A stretch of DNA of 64,000 bases from positions 308,014-372,013 of the forward strand of contig NZ_JAFCME010000004.1 in assembly GCF_018130065.1 (NCBI RefSeq), in the 5' to 3' direction. The notes under the pieces are model-generated. The model was given only the letters and a program-made list of their open reading frames with translations. It searched no databases and was not told where the DNA came from. Below are positions 45,706 through 55,582 of this stretch, piece by piece (within the stretch, counting starts at the first letter, position 1; each line of letters begins with the position of its first letter). Made by a program: the position numbers and the translations under genes. This stretch comes from Bradyrhizobium sp. AUGA SZCCT0158 (GTDB lineage: Bacteria > Pseudomonadota > Alphaproteobacteria > Rhizobiales > Xanthobacteraceae).

Positions 45706-46779
45706 ATGATCGACCGCAAAAACGGGCTCACTTACGCCGATTCGGGCGTCGATATCGATGCGGGCAATCGCCTCGTCGATCTCATCAAGCCGATGGTGCG
45801 CGCCACCGCCCGCGCCGGCGCCGACGCCGAAATCGGCGGTTTTGGCGGGCTGTTCGACCTCAAGGCAGCCGGCTTCACGGACCCGGTGCTGGTGGCCGCG
45901 ACCGACGGCGTCGGCACCAAGGTCAAGATCGCGATCGAGACCGGCCTGCATGGCGGAATCGGCATCGACCTGGTGGCGATGTCGGTCAATGACCTCGTGG
46001 TGCAGGGCGCCGAACCGCTGTTCTTCCTCGACTATTTCGCCTGCGGCAAGCTCGATCCGGAAGCTGCGGCGGCCATCGTGGCCGGCGTCGCCGAGGGCTG
46101 CCGGGAGTCCGGCTGCGCCCTGATCGGCGGCGAGACCGCGGAAATGCCCGGCCTCTACAAGGACGGGGATTACGACCTCGCAGGTTTTGCGGTGGGCGCG
46201 GCCGAACGCGGCACGCTGCTGCCCCGTCCGGATATTGCGATCGGCGACGCTGTGATCGGCTTGGCGTCCTCGGGCGTGCATTCCAACGGCTTCTCGCTGG
46301 TTCGGAAAATCGTCGAAACCGCCGGCCTCGGCTTTGACGCGCCGGCACCGTTCTCGCCCGTCATGACGCTCGGCGGCGCGCTGCTGGCGCCGACGCGGCT
46401 CTATGTGAAGTCGTGCCTGCGCGCGATCCGCGAAACCGGCGCCATCAAGGGCCTCGCCCACATCACCGGCGGCGGCTTCACCGACAACATTCCGCGCGTG
46501 CTGCCGAAGCATCTCGGGGTCGGCATCGATCTGGCCCGGCTTCCGGTGTTGCCGGTCTTCAAATGGCTGGCCGAGCAGGGCGGCATCGCCGAGCTCGAAT
46601 TGCTGCGCACCTTCAACTGCGGCATCGGCATGGTCGCGATCGTCAAGCCGGATGCGGTCGACAGGGTCACCGAGATCCTCACCGAGGGCGGCGAGACCGT
46701 TGCCCTGCTCGGCGAAGTGATCGCGGCGGAAGGCGAGCACCGCGTGGTCTATAACGGTCATCTGGACCTGTCGCGGTGA
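45706..46779 (+). CDS. purM: phosphoribosylformylglycinamidine cyclo-ligase
   Basis: Forms aminoimidazole ribonucleotide, the fifth step of purine synthesis. Begins [29 protein letters not shown]. It has the ATP/FGAM motifs [24 protein letters not shown] and [17 protein letters not shown]. The ATG at 45706 is preferred to a TTG two codons before. 357 aa. purN follows after four bases, so the two are coupled. The 168-base divergent space before it has a TTGCGG/CTACAT pair at 17-base spacing as a weak promoter candidate. Confidence 0.97.
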   Translation: MIDRKNGLTYADSGVDIDAGNRLVDLIKPMVRATARAGADAEIGGFGGLFDLKAAGFTDPVLVAATDGVGTKVKIAIETGLHGGIGIDLVAMSVNDLVVQGAEPLFFLDYFACGKLDPEAAAAIVAGVAEGCRESGCALIGGETAEMPGLYKDGDYDLAGFAVGAAERGTLLPRPDIAIGDAVIGLASSGVHSNGFSLVRKIVETAGLGFDAPAPFSPVMTLGGALLAPTRLYVKSCLRAIRETGAIKGLAHITGGGFTDNIPRVLPKHLGVGIDLARLPVLPVFKWLAEQGGIAELELLRTFNCGIGMVAIVKPDAVDRVTEILTEGGETVALLGEVIAAEGEHRVVYNGHLDLSR

Positions 46780-46783
46780 CGCC

Positions 46784-47437
46784 GTGAAGCGCCGCGTCGC
46801 CATTCTGATCTCCGGGCGTGGATCCAACATGGCCGCGCTGATCGACGCGGCGAAGCTTGCGGATTTCCCGGCGGAAATCGTCACCGTGATTTCCAACCGC
46901 GCCGATGCCGGTGGCCTGGAAAAGGCTGCTGCGAGCGGCATTCCCACGACCGTCATCGAGAGCAAGCCGTTCGGCAAGGACCGCGCCGGCTTCGAGGCGG
47001 TGCTGCAGCGGGCGCTGGACGAAAAGAATGTCGAGCTGATTTGCCTTGGCGGGTTCATGCGGCTGTTCACCGCCGAATTCGTCCAGCGCTGGTACGGCAA
47101 GATGCTCAACATCCACCCCTCGCTGCTGCCATCCTTTCCCGGCCTCGATCCGCACGGCCAGGCGCTCACGTCCGGCGTGAAGATTTCAGGCGCCACTGTG
47201 CATTTCGTGATCCCGGAAACCGACGCGGGGCCGATTGTGATGCAGGGCGCGGTTGCGGTGGCCGATGGCGACACCGCCGAGACCCTGTCGCAGCGCATCC
47301 TCGGCATCGAGCACCGAATCTATCCCGCGGCGCTGCGGCTGCTCGCCAGCGGCAAGGTCCGCCTCGAAGGCGATATCTGCAGGATTTCCGGACAGGCCGC
47401 GCCGGACGGAACCCTGATCTGGCCCGCGCAGGACTAG
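46784..47437 (+). CDS. purN: phosphoribosylglycinamide formyltransferase
   Basis: Transfers the formyl group from 10-formyl-THF to GAR in purine synthesis. The 217-residue protein has AILISGRGSNMAALID, the catalytic region NIHPSLLPSFPG with Asn-His, and GATVHFVIPETDAGPIV. The GTG start lies four bases after the purM stop. A 33-base hairpin (47437-47469) follows the stop, without a T-run. Confidence 0.97.
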   Translation: MKRRVAILISGRGSNMAALIDAAKLADFPAEIVTVISNRADAGGLEKAAASGIPTTVIESKPFGKDRAGFEAVLQRALDEKNVELICLGGFMRLFTAEFVQRWYGKMLNIHPSLLPSFPGLDPHGQALTSGVKISGATVHFVIPETDAGPIVMQGAVAVADGDTAETLSQRILGIEHRIYPAALRLLASGKVRLEGDICRISGQAAPDGTLIWPAQD

Positions 47438-47611
47438 GCCAGTGCCACCCGGTGCAAAGCACTGTGGCCGGCGAACAACAACGGCTTCCATTCAATCCTG
47501 TGTCAGGCCCGTAAGCGATTGACGCTCTGCGCGAACTGGGCGCAAATCCGGGCATGCTGACCGGCTTGTCGCGCATTTTTTGAGCGGGCGCTTTTTTCGG
47601 GAATGGAATAG

Positions 47612-48757
47612 ATGCGCTGCGCATCGCGAGCGGTGAGGATCGGGGGCGGTCGCGCTTTGGCGCGACTGGCGGCGATCGCGTTCGTGCTCGCGCTCAGTGT
47701 GTCTTCCGCGCAGGCACAGCTGACGCCGACACCGACCCCCACGCCAACACCGACGGCCTCGCCGACGCCAACGCCCACACCATCGCCGTCCCCGACGCCA
47801 CAGATGATCAACTCAGCGGTGTCGTCGACAGCAACCATCACCAATCTCGGCAGCAATTTCCTGGAACGGTTCGGCACCACCAGCGGCTTCAGCCGCATGA
47901 TGCGGACCAATCCCGGCGGCGGCGGCGCCTCCGAGGCTGCGGAAACACCGCGCTACCGGACCTGGTTCGAGGGCTATGGCATTTCGGCCAACAACGGTCC
48001 GCTCGGGTTTTTCGTCGGCGACACCCGCAAGACCTGGGGCGGCGTCGCCGGCATCGGCGCGCGCATCGCAACCGGCGTCAATGTCGGCATCTCCGTCGAC
48101 CAGAGCCGGACCGACATCGACGTGCCGCTGGCGTTGCAGTCGGCCAGGATCGACCTGACCCAGTTCGGCTTCAACGCCTCCGTCGATGCCGGGCCGTGGA
48201 CCTGGGCCAGCGTGATCGTGCACGGTTTTGGCAACATCAATTCGCGCCGCGATACCGGTTTGGGTTTCGCGACCGCCGGCTACAACGCCAGGCTCGACGG
48301 CGTGCTGAGCGAAATCAGCTATTACTGGTCCAAGGACCAGTACCGCATCGTGCCCAAGGGCGCGGTCGAATATGTCCGCGCGCAGACCGGAGCGTTCCAG
48401 GAGTTCGGTGGCCTCGATCCGGTGACGGCAACGGGCGCGAGCGTGCAGCGCTTCCGCGTGCTTGTTGGTGCCGAGGTCGGGCATTACTGGATCTTCGACC
48501 AGAAGATTTTGGACCTGTCGGCCTACGGCAAGTTCGTCAACAACGTCGTGCAGAATTTCTCCGACACGACGGTCAGCCTCGGCGCCCAGAGCGTGACCTT
48601 CCAGGGCATCGGCGAAAGCCAGTACGGCGCGGATGCCGGCGCCTCGGCCTCGCTCAGCCTGACCAACACCGCGCGCCTCTACATCAACTACGACGCCAAA
48701 TTCCGCGCCGCGATGCAGTCGCACCAGGGCACGTTCGGCGTCGAGTTCAAGTGGTAG
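47612..48757 (+). CDS. autotransporter-domain-like outer membrane barrel protein
   Basis: A signal peptide (ending SSAQA, about residue 36) precedes a run of Thr-Pro repeats (TPTPTPT...SPSPTP, about 38-63). A short passenger-like segment and a beta-barrel of about 260 residues follow (TWFEGYGISANNGPL..., GGVAGIGARIATGVNVGISVDQS). It ends in FGVEFKW, a terminal aromatic signature recognised by the Bam complex. Too small for a large passenger; probably a porin-like or adhesin barrel of the autotransporter-beta type. A TTGACG sequence at 47519-47524 could be its -35 box. Confidence 0.8.
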   Translation: MRCASRAVRIGGGRALARLAAIAFVLALSVSSAQAQLTPTPTPTPTPTASPTPTPTPSPSPTPQMINSAVSSTATITNLGSNFLERFGTTSGFSRMMRTNPGGGGASEAAETPRYRTWFEGYGISANNGPLGFFVGDTRKTWGGVAGIGARIATGVNVGISVDQSRTDIDVPLALQSARIDLTQFGFNASVDAGPWTWASVIVHGFGNINSRRDTGLGFATAGYNARLDGVLSEISYYWSKDQYRIVPKGAVEYVRAQTGAFQEFGGLDPVTATGASVQRFRVLVGAEVGHYWIFDQKILDLSAYGKFVNNVVQNFSDTTVSLGAQSVTFQGIGESQYGADAGASASLSLTNTARLYINYDAKFRAAMQSHQGTFGVEFKW

Positions 48758-48776
48758 TTTCGTAGACGCGCTCTAT

Positions 48777-48873
48777 CCGTCATGCCCGGCCTTGTGCCGG
48801 GCATCCACGTCTTTTCTTCGGCTGGACTGGAAAGGAAAGACGTGGATGGCCGGGACAAGCCCGGCCATGACGG
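48777..48873. repeat. long intergenic inverted repeat (hairpin element)
   Basis: Two 38-base arms (48777-48814 and 48836-48873) match as inverted repeats with only four mismatches, around a 21-base loop. They begin CCGTCATG.CCGG and end at ACGTCTTT. This type of 'TCATGCCCGGC...CATCCACG' element is found in many intergenic spaces of Bradyrhizobium genomes. It lies between two convergent genes, where it can act as a transcription stop or mRNA stabiliser. Confidence 0.8.
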
Positions 48874-48893
48874 GGCTGGATTATCCCTCAGCC

Positions 48894-48934
48894 CCTCATG
48901 GTGAGGAGCGCGAAGCGCGTCTCGGACCATAAGG
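48894..48934. repeat. second intergenic palindromic element
   Basis: CCTCATGGT (48894-48902) and ACCATAAGG (48926-48934) pair with one mismatch, enclosing GAGGAGCGCGAAGCGCGTCTC, which itself can fold through GCGC-GAA-GCGC. It is a separate repeat family from the one just upstream, also common in Bradyrhizobium. It ends 15 bases before the rnd stop codon. Confidence 0.65.
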
Positions 48935-48949
48935 CCCCGCTGCCGCGTC

Positions 48950-50107
48950 TCAAACCGCCTTATCCCGATCGACCCTGACCACGCGGCCTTTTTCGATCGC
49001 GAGCGCCAGCCTGCCGTGCTTCAGCGATAGCGCCGCCTCGCCGAATAATTCGCGGCGCCAGCCATGCAACGCGGCGACGTCGGCCTGGTCGTCGGCCGCG
49101 ATCTGCTCGAGGTCGTCGACGGTTGCGATCACCTTGCTGGCCACGGCATGACGCTCCGAGGTCATTCGCAGCAGCACCTTCAGGAGCTCGACGATCGCAG
49201 CGCCATTCGAATTGCCGCGCGGCTTTTCGAGCTTCGGCAAGGTCGCAGGATCGCGCGCGATGCCGCGCTGTACGGCGGCGACGATGTCGCTGCCCCATTT
49301 GGAGCGGTCGAAACCCTTCGGCAGCGAGCGCAAATTGGCGAGACGCTCCAGCGAGGTCGGCGCATGGGTGGCGATGTCGCCGACCGCGTCGTCCTTCATC
49401 ACGCGGCTGCGCGGCACGTCGCGGCTTTGCGCTTCCTGTTCGCGCCAGGCTGCGACTTCCATCAGCACGGCCAATTCCTTGGGCTTGCGCACCCGCGTCT
49501 TCAGCCGCTCCCAGGCGCGCTCGGGATGGAAATCATAGGTCTTCGGCGAGGTCAGGACTTCCATCTCCTCGCTGACCCATTCGCTGCGGCCGCGCTTTTT
49601 CAAATCGGCGTCCAGCGCCGCGAACACGTCGCGCAAATGGGTGACGTCGGAGACCGCGTAATGCATCTGGTCTGATGTCAGCGGCCGGCGCGACCAGTCG
49701 GTGAAGCGATGCGTCTTGTCCGGGCGGTGGCCGGTGATGCGCTCGACCAGCGCGTCATAGGCGATGCTGTCGCCATAGCCGAGCACCATCGCTGCGACCT
49801 GGGTGTCGAAGATCGGGTGCGGAATGGTGCCGGACTGGTGCCAGACGATCTCGATATCCTGGCGCGCGGCGTGGAACACCTTTAGCACCGCCTCATTGCC
49901 CATCAATTCGAAGAACGGCTTGAGGTCGATGCCCTCCGCCAGCGTGTCGATCACGACGGCTTCGTCCGCGCTCGCCATTTGCACGACGCAGAGCAGGGGA
50001 TAGTAGGTCGTCTCCCGGAGGAACTCCGTGTCGACGGTGATGACCGGGTGCTTGGAGAGGCGATCGCAGGCAGCCGCAAGGTCGGAAGTGGTGGTAATCA
50101 GATCCAT
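48950..50107 (-). CDS. rnd: ribonuclease D
   Basis: 3'-5' exoribonuclease trimming tRNA and other RNA ends. The DEDD catalytic residues are in TVDTEFLRE (about 25), HAARQDIEI (about 82) and YAVSDVTHL (about 156). A C-terminal HRDC region (about 215-300) follows. The ATG at 50107 ([10 protein letters not shown]) gives 385 aa; the longer upstream frame is not protein-like. Confidence 0.94.
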   Translation of the reverse strand: MDLITTTSDLAAACDRLSKHPVITVDTEFLRETTYYPLLCVVQMASADEAVVIDTLAEGIDLKPFFELMGNEAVLKVFHAARQDIEIVWHQSGTIPHPIFDTQVAAMVLGYGDSIAYDALVERITGHRPDKTHRFTDWSRRPLTSDQMHYAVSDVTHLRDVFAALDADLKKRGRSEWVSEEMEVLTSPKTYDFHPERAWERLKTRVRKPKELAVLMEVAAWREQEAQSRDVPRSRVMKDDAVGDIATHAPTSLERLANLRSLPKGFDRSKWGSDIVAAVQRGIARDPATLPKLEKPRGNSNGAAIVELLKVLLRMTSERHAVASKVIATVDDLEQIAADDQADVAALHGWRRELFGEAALSLKHGRLALAIEKGRVVRVDRDKAV

Positions 50108-50317
50108 GAACAGTCCATGACGCTTTCGACAGGCGTTCCGCCGAAAGCGCTGGTATGTCAAGGGTCTTTGGGCAAAATTTGGCCCTGGAGTGGAGGCAAA
50201 GCACCGCTTTCTGCGTGCGCTTTGCGGCAGGACGCGCTTGGGGCGAGCCCTGCAAACGGTGGTTCCGGCCAAGGAGGCCTAGGCGCAACAGGGCGAAGCC
50301 CGGCCGGCCGGAAAGAA

Positions 50318-50443
50318 TTACTCGTATCGGGCGTGCTTCGACGGCCGGCGCCCCGAGGGCAGCGCAAGCACGACGAGGCAGAGCGCTACCATCATCAGCC
50401 CGATGAACTCGATGGCAAAGACGTTCAATGAAAAGCCGTCCAC
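50318..50443 (-). CDS. single-span membrane micropeptide (41 aa)
   Basis: A GTG start follows GGGGAGA at seven bases and opens a 41-residue frame: DGFSLNVFA, a membrane helix (IEFIGLMMVALCLVVLALP), then a basic tail SGRRPSKHARYE. The good ribosome binding site and clean positive-inside topology support a real gene. It may be cotranscribed with rnd, 210 bases downstream. Function unknown. Confidence 0.6.
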   Translation of the reverse strand: MDGFSLNVFAIEFIGLMMVALCLVVLALPSGRRPSKHARYE

Positions 50444-50677
50444 GGCAATCTCTCCCCGCTACGATCGCTAGAATTGTCGGGAGTGGATTGAGGGGATGTT
50501 AATCGGAATGGTTAAGCGCCGGCTCCGTCCGGCAATGGTGGATGGGCGCTTAAGAAGTGGGGTTAACGGGGCGGGCACATATGCAACCGTGGGGCGAAGC
50601 GATTTGTCAATGAAGCTGCGCCATGTATCTCAAGCTGGAACGGCGGCGCACCCGCCAAGTTTATTGAGGTCGTCTGA

Positions 50678-51403
50678 ATGAAATGGCTCGGCGTTGCGAC
50701 CTTGCTGATCGCCGGCGCGGCGGTGTTCTGCGTGACGGCCTATCCGAGCGTGACCGTGCGATATCGCCTGACTCTTGAGGCGCAGGTAGACGGCGTGACC
50801 AAGACGGGGGCGGGTGTAATCGAAGTTACCTATAGCAAGCAATCACGCTTTGCCGGGCAGTCGCCGGGTACTGTGGGCTATCGGGGAGAAGCGGTTGTGC
50901 TCGATCTGGGCTTCCGCGGTACCTTGTTTGCGCTCCTCAAGGAGGGCGCTGATCTCCGATCGACGCCCGAAACCATCATCCTTCGTGCGTTCAATTTTCC
51001 AGGCGGGGCACTTCCGGAACCGATCGATGAGGGCTTGAAACAGCTACGGCGTATATCGGGCTCGCGCGAATTGCCGCTTACTAGCCTGCCGCTGCTCGTT
51101 CGCTTTCGCGACATGAACGATCCGAAGACAGTAGAGAAAGTGGATCCCATCGACATCGGAAGGAGCTTTGGTGATGGGACCAAACTGGTGCGGGCGACGG
51201 TCGAAATCGTCCCCGTCGGAATCTGGCCGTTGAACTCTGTCGGCATTACGGGCGAGCCGCTAACGACGGGCATTGACAAAAGACTGAGCTGGCTGCCCAA
51301 ACATTACAACGTCAAACTCGATGGTCAGCGATATGAAACAGTTTCAGCGTCGCTGCGGCTCGCAAACTCACTCGCTTCCGGATTTTTCAAGGCAGGATTC
51401 TAA
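50678..51403 (+). CDS. uncharacterised membrane-anchored protein (241 aa)
   Basis: An N-terminal hydrophobic segment (KWLGVATLLIAGAAVFCVTAYP) acts as signal or anchor. Then comes a mostly beta-rich domain (VTVRYRLTLEAQVDGVTKTGAGVIEVTYSKQ...) that continues to the end, with a possible repeat of RFRDMNDPKTVEKVDP type. I do not recognise the family. Lower GC at third positions than the neighbours suggests an accessory gene. GAGG lies near the ATG. The likely place of action is the periplasmic face of the inner membrane. Confidence 0.8.
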   Translation: MKWLGVATLLIAGAAVFCVTAYPSVTVRYRLTLEAQVDGVTKTGAGVIEVTYSKQSRFAGQSPGTVGYRGEAVVLDLGFRGTLFALLKEGADLRSTPETIILRAFNFPGGALPEPIDEGLKQLRRISGSRELPLTSLPLLVRFRDMNDPKTVEKVDPIDIGRSFGDGTKLVRATVEIVPVGIWPLNSVGITGEPLTTGIDKRLSWLPKHYNVKLDGQRYETVSASLRLANSLASGFFKAGF

Positions 51404-51570
51404 TTGTGGTTATCTCGATCGAGCAAGGAAGGTGGCTCGCACGAGCGCAGCGGCATGAGGAATGATATCTCGGTAGGGAAGTAGACGAGAGAAAACGCGC
51501 TGTTGGACTTCCGCGAACACCCTATCGCAGCAGGCGGATTCGCCGCTACGGGCAGCTCCCCGACCAGCAC

Positions 51571-53766
51571 TCATACCGCCGGCATTGGGCCGGCGTGCTC
51601 GGCAGCAGCGGTCTCTTCTTTTTCCAAGGGCAGGGTGAAATGAAAGGCGGCGCCGCAAGGTTTATTGGCGTCGGCCCAAATCCGTCCGCCTTGCGCTTCG
51701 ATGATCGAACGGCAGATGCTTAGTCCCATGCCGAGGCCGCTGGACTTGGTGGTGTAGAACGCGTCGAAGAGGTGCTCGAGGCTCGCCGGATCCAGTCCCG
51801 GACCGGTATCCCGCAAGCTGACGAGCACGCCGTTCGAGGCATCTGCGGCAGTGCTGATCAGCAACTCCCGCGTCCCCTCGCTGGCGCCGTTCATTGCTTC
51901 GATGGCGTTGATGATCAAGTTGAGGATCACCTGTTGCAGCTGGACCCGATCCGCTTGAATGCGCGGCAAGCCCTCTGCGAGTTGCGTCCGCACCCAGACG
52001 CCGTTCTGCACCGCTTCGCCGCGGGTCAGGGCTATGACCTCGAGGATCGCCTGGTTGATCTCCAGGCTCTCCTTTCTCGGGGGAGCTTTCTTGATGAGGG
52101 CCCGGATCCAGCCGATGACGTCGCCGGCACGCTTGCCGTCATCCGTGATCTGACCGAGGATCTGCCGAACCTCGCCGAGGTTCGGCGGCTGAGCGCCTAG
52201 CCAGCGCACCGCGGCCTGGGCGTTGAGCACGGTTGCGGCGATCGGCTGGCTGACTTCATGGGCGACCGAGGCCGTCAGCTGCCCCAGCGTGGCGACGCGA
52301 TTGGCGTGGGCGAGCTCCGCCTGCGCGGAGCGCAAGGCCTCTTCGGCCCGCTTGCGTTCGGTGATGTGCCGCCCGACGCCGCGGTAGCCGACGAAGCGCC
52401 CCCTCTCGTCGAACATCGGCAGCCCCGAGACGGATACGTAACGCTTGCTGCCGTCGGGGGCAGGGCGCGCGAGCTCAAAATCACGGAAAGGCAGGTGGGC
52501 ATCGAGCGTCTCCCGGTGCTTGCGCCAGGCCTCTGCGTCGGGCTCCAGGTAGGGCACCTCCCAGCGCGTCCTCCCGATCTCGGCGCCCCATGCCGGCGCG
52601 TCGGCAAGGCTCTCGGCGAACTCCTGGTGAACAAAGCGATGCTGCGCGTCGGTCTCCCAGTACACGTCGAAGGAGAATTGCACGAGGGTGCGAAAGCGCT
52701 CCTCGCTTTGCCGCAACGCCTCTTCCGCCCGCTTGCGCTCGGTCAGATCGAGGACAAAGCCAACACCTTGATTTGTACCTTCTTCGAACATCGCCCCGCC
52801 GATCAGCACGGGGACGCGGCTACCGTCTTTCCGCAAATACTCTTTCTCGAACGGTTGGGCCGTCCCGATCCGCTTCAGCTCTGCCACGGTACGCGCGTCG
52901 CGCTCGCGCCAGTCCGGCGGCGTCAGCTGTGTCCGGTGCAGGCGACCCGCGGTGAGATCCTCCCGGTCGTATCCCACCATGCGGAGAAACTCGTCATTGG
53001 CCTCAAGAATGCGCCCATCGACCTCCCAGATGATGATCCCGATGATGTTGGCGTCGACCAGGCGCCGGATCTTCCTGTCACGCGCTTCGATATCGCTCTG
53101 GAGCTGGACGTTCTCCTCGGTCGCTTTTCGCCGGCGCCTCGCTTCGAACCGTGCGAGCGCCAGTGCTGCCCCTGCCAGGACCGCGACAACGACGACAGCC
53201 GTAGCGATCAGCCAGGCTTTGCGGCGTTCGAGTGCCTCGGCGCGCCTCTCCTGATCCACGCGCAGGAAGCGCTCGTGGTCCACCATCTGGTCGATTTGCG
53301 ACCGGATCTCGTCCAGGCTGCGGATCATCGCCAGCGCTGCCGGCCCGGAGCTGGTTCGGGCAGTATTGACGATGTCGTCGATCTCGCGGAGCTTTGCTGC
53401 AACGGTCAGCGCCAGATGTCCGGCACGATGGTTCTGCAATGGATCGCTCGCTACCAGAGCCTGGAGCGCCTGGGCGTCTCGGCGCACGCTTTCGTCGGAG
53501 ACGCCATAGGCCTTGAGATATGAGGGGTCCAGAGTCAGCAGATACCCGCGCCTTTGGGCCTCCACGTCGGCGATGACCGTCCGCAGCCGATCAAGCGTCT
53601 CGAGCACCTGGCGACCACGCTCGAACAAAAGATCTGCCGCTTGTCGCTCCTGCCAATATCTGAAGCCGAGAAACCCGGTCGCGACAACCACAGTTAGAAG
53701 AACCGCGACCACCAGCGCGAGTGGACGAGCAAACCACCGAGAGGACTGGCTCAGAGTGACTGACAT
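51571..53766 (-). CDS. CHASE3-PAS-PAS sensor histidine kinase
   Basis: Membrane sensor of 731 aa. One span (about 14-36), a CHASE3-like extracytoplasmic helical domain (about 37-183) and a second span (AWLIATAVVVVAVLAGAALALA) come first. Two PAS domains follow (about 235-350 and 355-485; the second ends VGYRGVGRHITERKRAEEAL). HisKA has the phospho-His in TASVAHEVSQPI (about 507). HATPase has NLIINAIEAM, DTGPGLD and GLGMGLSI. No response regulator gene adjoins it, so its partner is elsewhere. It is divergent from a Tat-exported solute-binding protein, 208 bases away. Confidence 0.92.
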   Translation of the reverse strand: MSVTLSQSSRWFARPLALVVAVLLTVVVATGFLGFRYWQERQAADLLFERGRQVLETLDRLRTVIADVEAQRRGYLLTLDPSYLKAYGVSDESVRRDAQALQALVASDPLQNHRAGHLALTVAAKLREIDDIVNTARTSSGPAALAMIRSLDEIRSQIDQMVDHERFLRVDQERRAEALERRKAWLIATAVVVVAVLAGAALALARFEARRRRKATEENVQLQSDIEARDRKIRRLVDANIIGIIIWEVDGRILEANDEFLRMVGYDREDLTAGRLHRTQLTPPDWRERDARTVAELKRIGTAQPFEKEYLRKDGSRVPVLIGGAMFEEGTNQGVGFVLDLTERKRAEEALRQSEERFRTLVQFSFDVYWETDAQHRFVHQEFAESLADAPAWGAEIGRTRWEVPYLEPDAEAWRKHRETLDAHLPFRDFELARPAPDGSKRYVSVSGLPMFDERGRFVGYRGVGRHITERKRAEEALRSAQAELAHANRVATLGQLTASVAHEVSQPIAATVLNAQAAVRWLGAQPPNLGEVRQILGQITDDGKRAGDVIGWIRALIKKAPPRKESLEINQAILEVIALTRGEAVQNGVWVRTQLAEGLPRIQADRVQLQQVILNLIINAIEAMNGASEGTRELLISTAADASNGVLVSLRDTGPGLDPASLEHLFDAFYTTKSSGLGMGLSICRSIIEAQGGRIWADANKPCGAAFHFTLPLEKEETAAAEHAGPMPAV

Positions 53767-53974
53767 TGGCCTGGTCTTCGATGCTCGCGTGAGCGATTAT
53801 TTTCTGATGCCGACGCAGAACATTGCTATTATAATGAAAATATAGCCGCGGTCCGCGGGATGCGACGGGAACCGGCAAGCTCCACCGTGCAGATTACACG
53901 CAAGGGGCCAGAACGTCACGGGTAAGGCCCCGCCCGCTTGTTGTGAAGGCCGATCCCCCGGCAGGAGCAACCAC

Positions 53975-55366
53975 ATGGCTCCAAACCACATGGGTCCAGG
54001 CGAAAAGTTTCCGAGCAGTCCAAGCTCGGCCAGCCGGCGGAGCTTCGTCAAGGGATTGGGCACGGCGGGCGTCACCTTGCCGGCGCTCGCCATGCTGCCG
54101 CGGTGGGGTTTTGCAGAGGATGCCGCCGCGAGCTACGCCAAGGCCGCGATAGACTGGAAGCAATTTGCGGGGCAGACGATTTCGCTCGCGGGCGCAATCC
54201 ATCCCTGGTCGAACGCGATCACTCCGTTGTTGTGGGACTTCACCAAGCTTACCGGTATCATCGTCACTACCGACTTCCGGTTGGAGACCGCCTATCTGGG
54301 CGCGCTGCCGATACAGCTCAACCGTGGCAGCAGCACGCCCGATGTCTTCATGTGGACGACGTATGGCCAGGGCATCTCGGCAGGATGGCTCGAGCCGCTG
54401 AACGCCTATTATTCCGACAAGTCGCTGACCGATCTTGGATGGTACGACGAGAACGACCTTCTCAAGACGGCCCGCGCCTTTCCACTGTGGTCGGACCGCG
54501 AGCGCTACGCCATCCCGATCACCTCCGAGGCGGTGACCTTGTTTGTCAACAGCGATGCGCGAACGGCCAGGAACCTGCCGATTCCCCAGACTTTCGAAGC
54601 GCTGCTTGCCACCGCCAAGGCGGTCAAGACCAGCGCGATGTCCGGGATTGCCATGCGCGCGCAGGCCGGCGGCAATTCGTCCGTGCCGGCCATGAGCTTC
54701 GTGTTCTCGTATGGAGGACACATGGTCAAGGACAACAAGGCTGCTTTCGCGAGCCCCGAGGCCATCGCGGCCGTCGAGATGTTCGGACAGCTGCTCAGCC
54801 AGGCCGGGCCGGTCGGCGTGGGCAGCTATGAATGGTACCACGTGCTGGACGACTTCCTTCAGGGAAGGACGGCCATGGCCATCGACAGCAGCAACTTCGC
54901 GACCGACATCTCCAATCCCGCCAAGAGCCGCGTGACGAAGCAGGCCGAATTTGCGGCCTTTCCGCATGCCCCCGGGCAGGCATCCGTCCCCTTCATGTCG
55001 CACTGGCAGGCGTGCATTAATTCCAAATCGCGAAACAAGCGGGCCGCTTTCCTTTTTCTGCTGTGGGCGACAAGCAGGGCGACCTCGCTGCAGACCGCCG
55101 CGGCGGGGCTTGCGACGACACGCCTGTCGGCCTGGTCGAGCGAGGAATTCAAGAAGGCGTTCGGCCCGCAGGCCGCCGCAGCGGCACTGACCAACTTGCA
55201 AAATGCCGACGTCGACCGCGCGAAGGCGATCCTTTTCCATCCGCAATCCCGGCCCATCATGGACGCCTTCATGATCGGCGTGAATGAAGTGGTCTCGGGA
55301 GCAAAATCGGCGAAGATTGCCATGACCGCCGCCGCCGAGAAGGCCAATGCGGTGATGCGCGGATAG
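53975..55366 (+). CDS. Tat-exported extracellular solute-binding protein (family 1)
   Basis: The twin-arginine signal SRRSFVKGLG (about 20-29) with a hydrophobic run to LPRWGFAE is followed by a sugar-type periplasmic binding fold. It has QTISLAGAIHPWSNAITPLLWDF, STPDVFMWTTYGQGI and a long C-terminal lobe. 463 aa. No permease or ATPase gene is near, so it is either an orphan binding protein using a distant transporter or a sensory protein. The divergent histidine kinase is a possible partner. The ligand is unknown. Confidence 0.88.
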   Translation: MAPNHMGPGEKFPSSPSSASRRSFVKGLGTAGVTLPALAMLPRWGFAEDAAASYAKAAIDWKQFAGQTISLAGAIHPWSNAITPLLWDFTKLTGIIVTTDFRLETAYLGALPIQLNRGSSTPDVFMWTTYGQGISAGWLEPLNAYYSDKSLTDLGWYDENDLLKTARAFPLWSDRERYAIPITSEAVTLFVNSDARTARNLPIPQTFEALLATAKAVKTSAMSGIAMRAQAGGNSSVPAMSFVFSYGGHMVKDNKAAFASPEAIAAVEMFGQLLSQAGPVGVGSYEWYHVLDDFLQGRTAMAIDSSNFATDISNPAKSRVTKQAEFAAFPHAPGQASVPFMSHWQACINSKSRNKRAAFLFLLWATSRATSLQTAAAGLATTRLSAWSSEEFKKAFGPQAAAAALTNLQNADVDRAKAILFHPQSRPIMDAFMIGVNEVVSGAKSAKIAMTAAAEKANAVMRG

Positions 55367-55381
55367 TTGTGCCGCTCGGCG

Positions 55382-55582
55382 TCAATCCGTTCCGCCGTGA
55401 AAGCTGTCCATCCAATACCGCGTCTGTGCGTCGGTCCAACCGGGAACGGCATAGCCCCTGGTGGCAGCAACAGGTTGGGCCGGGCGTGACTGGCCCGCAT
55501 GCGGTTTGGCGTGCTGCACCTTTGCGGCATTGGCAGAAGCACAGAGGGCGATCAAAAGGCCCAAGGCCAGAACAGCGCGCAT
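55382..55582 (-). CDS. small secreted protein (66 aa)
   Basis: Starts at an ATG after GGGAG with a signal peptide (RAVLALGLLIALCASANA). The mature part is short: AKVQHAKPHAGQSRP...RGYAVPGWTDAQTRYWMDSFHGGTD. The PGWT..QTRYWMD end is of a kind seen in small Bradyrhizobium secreted proteins of unknown role. It is convergent with the solute-binding gene, 15 bases apart. An extra 20 residues upstream in frame are unlikely to be used. Confidence 0.65.
   Translation of the reverse strand: MRAVLALGLLIALCASANAAKVQHAKPHAGQSRPAQPVAATRGYAVPGWTDAQTRYWMDSFHGGTD

Noticed and set aside
45619..47307. 562-residue minus-strand frame
   Set aside because: Antisense to purM and purN, which have all catalytic motifs.
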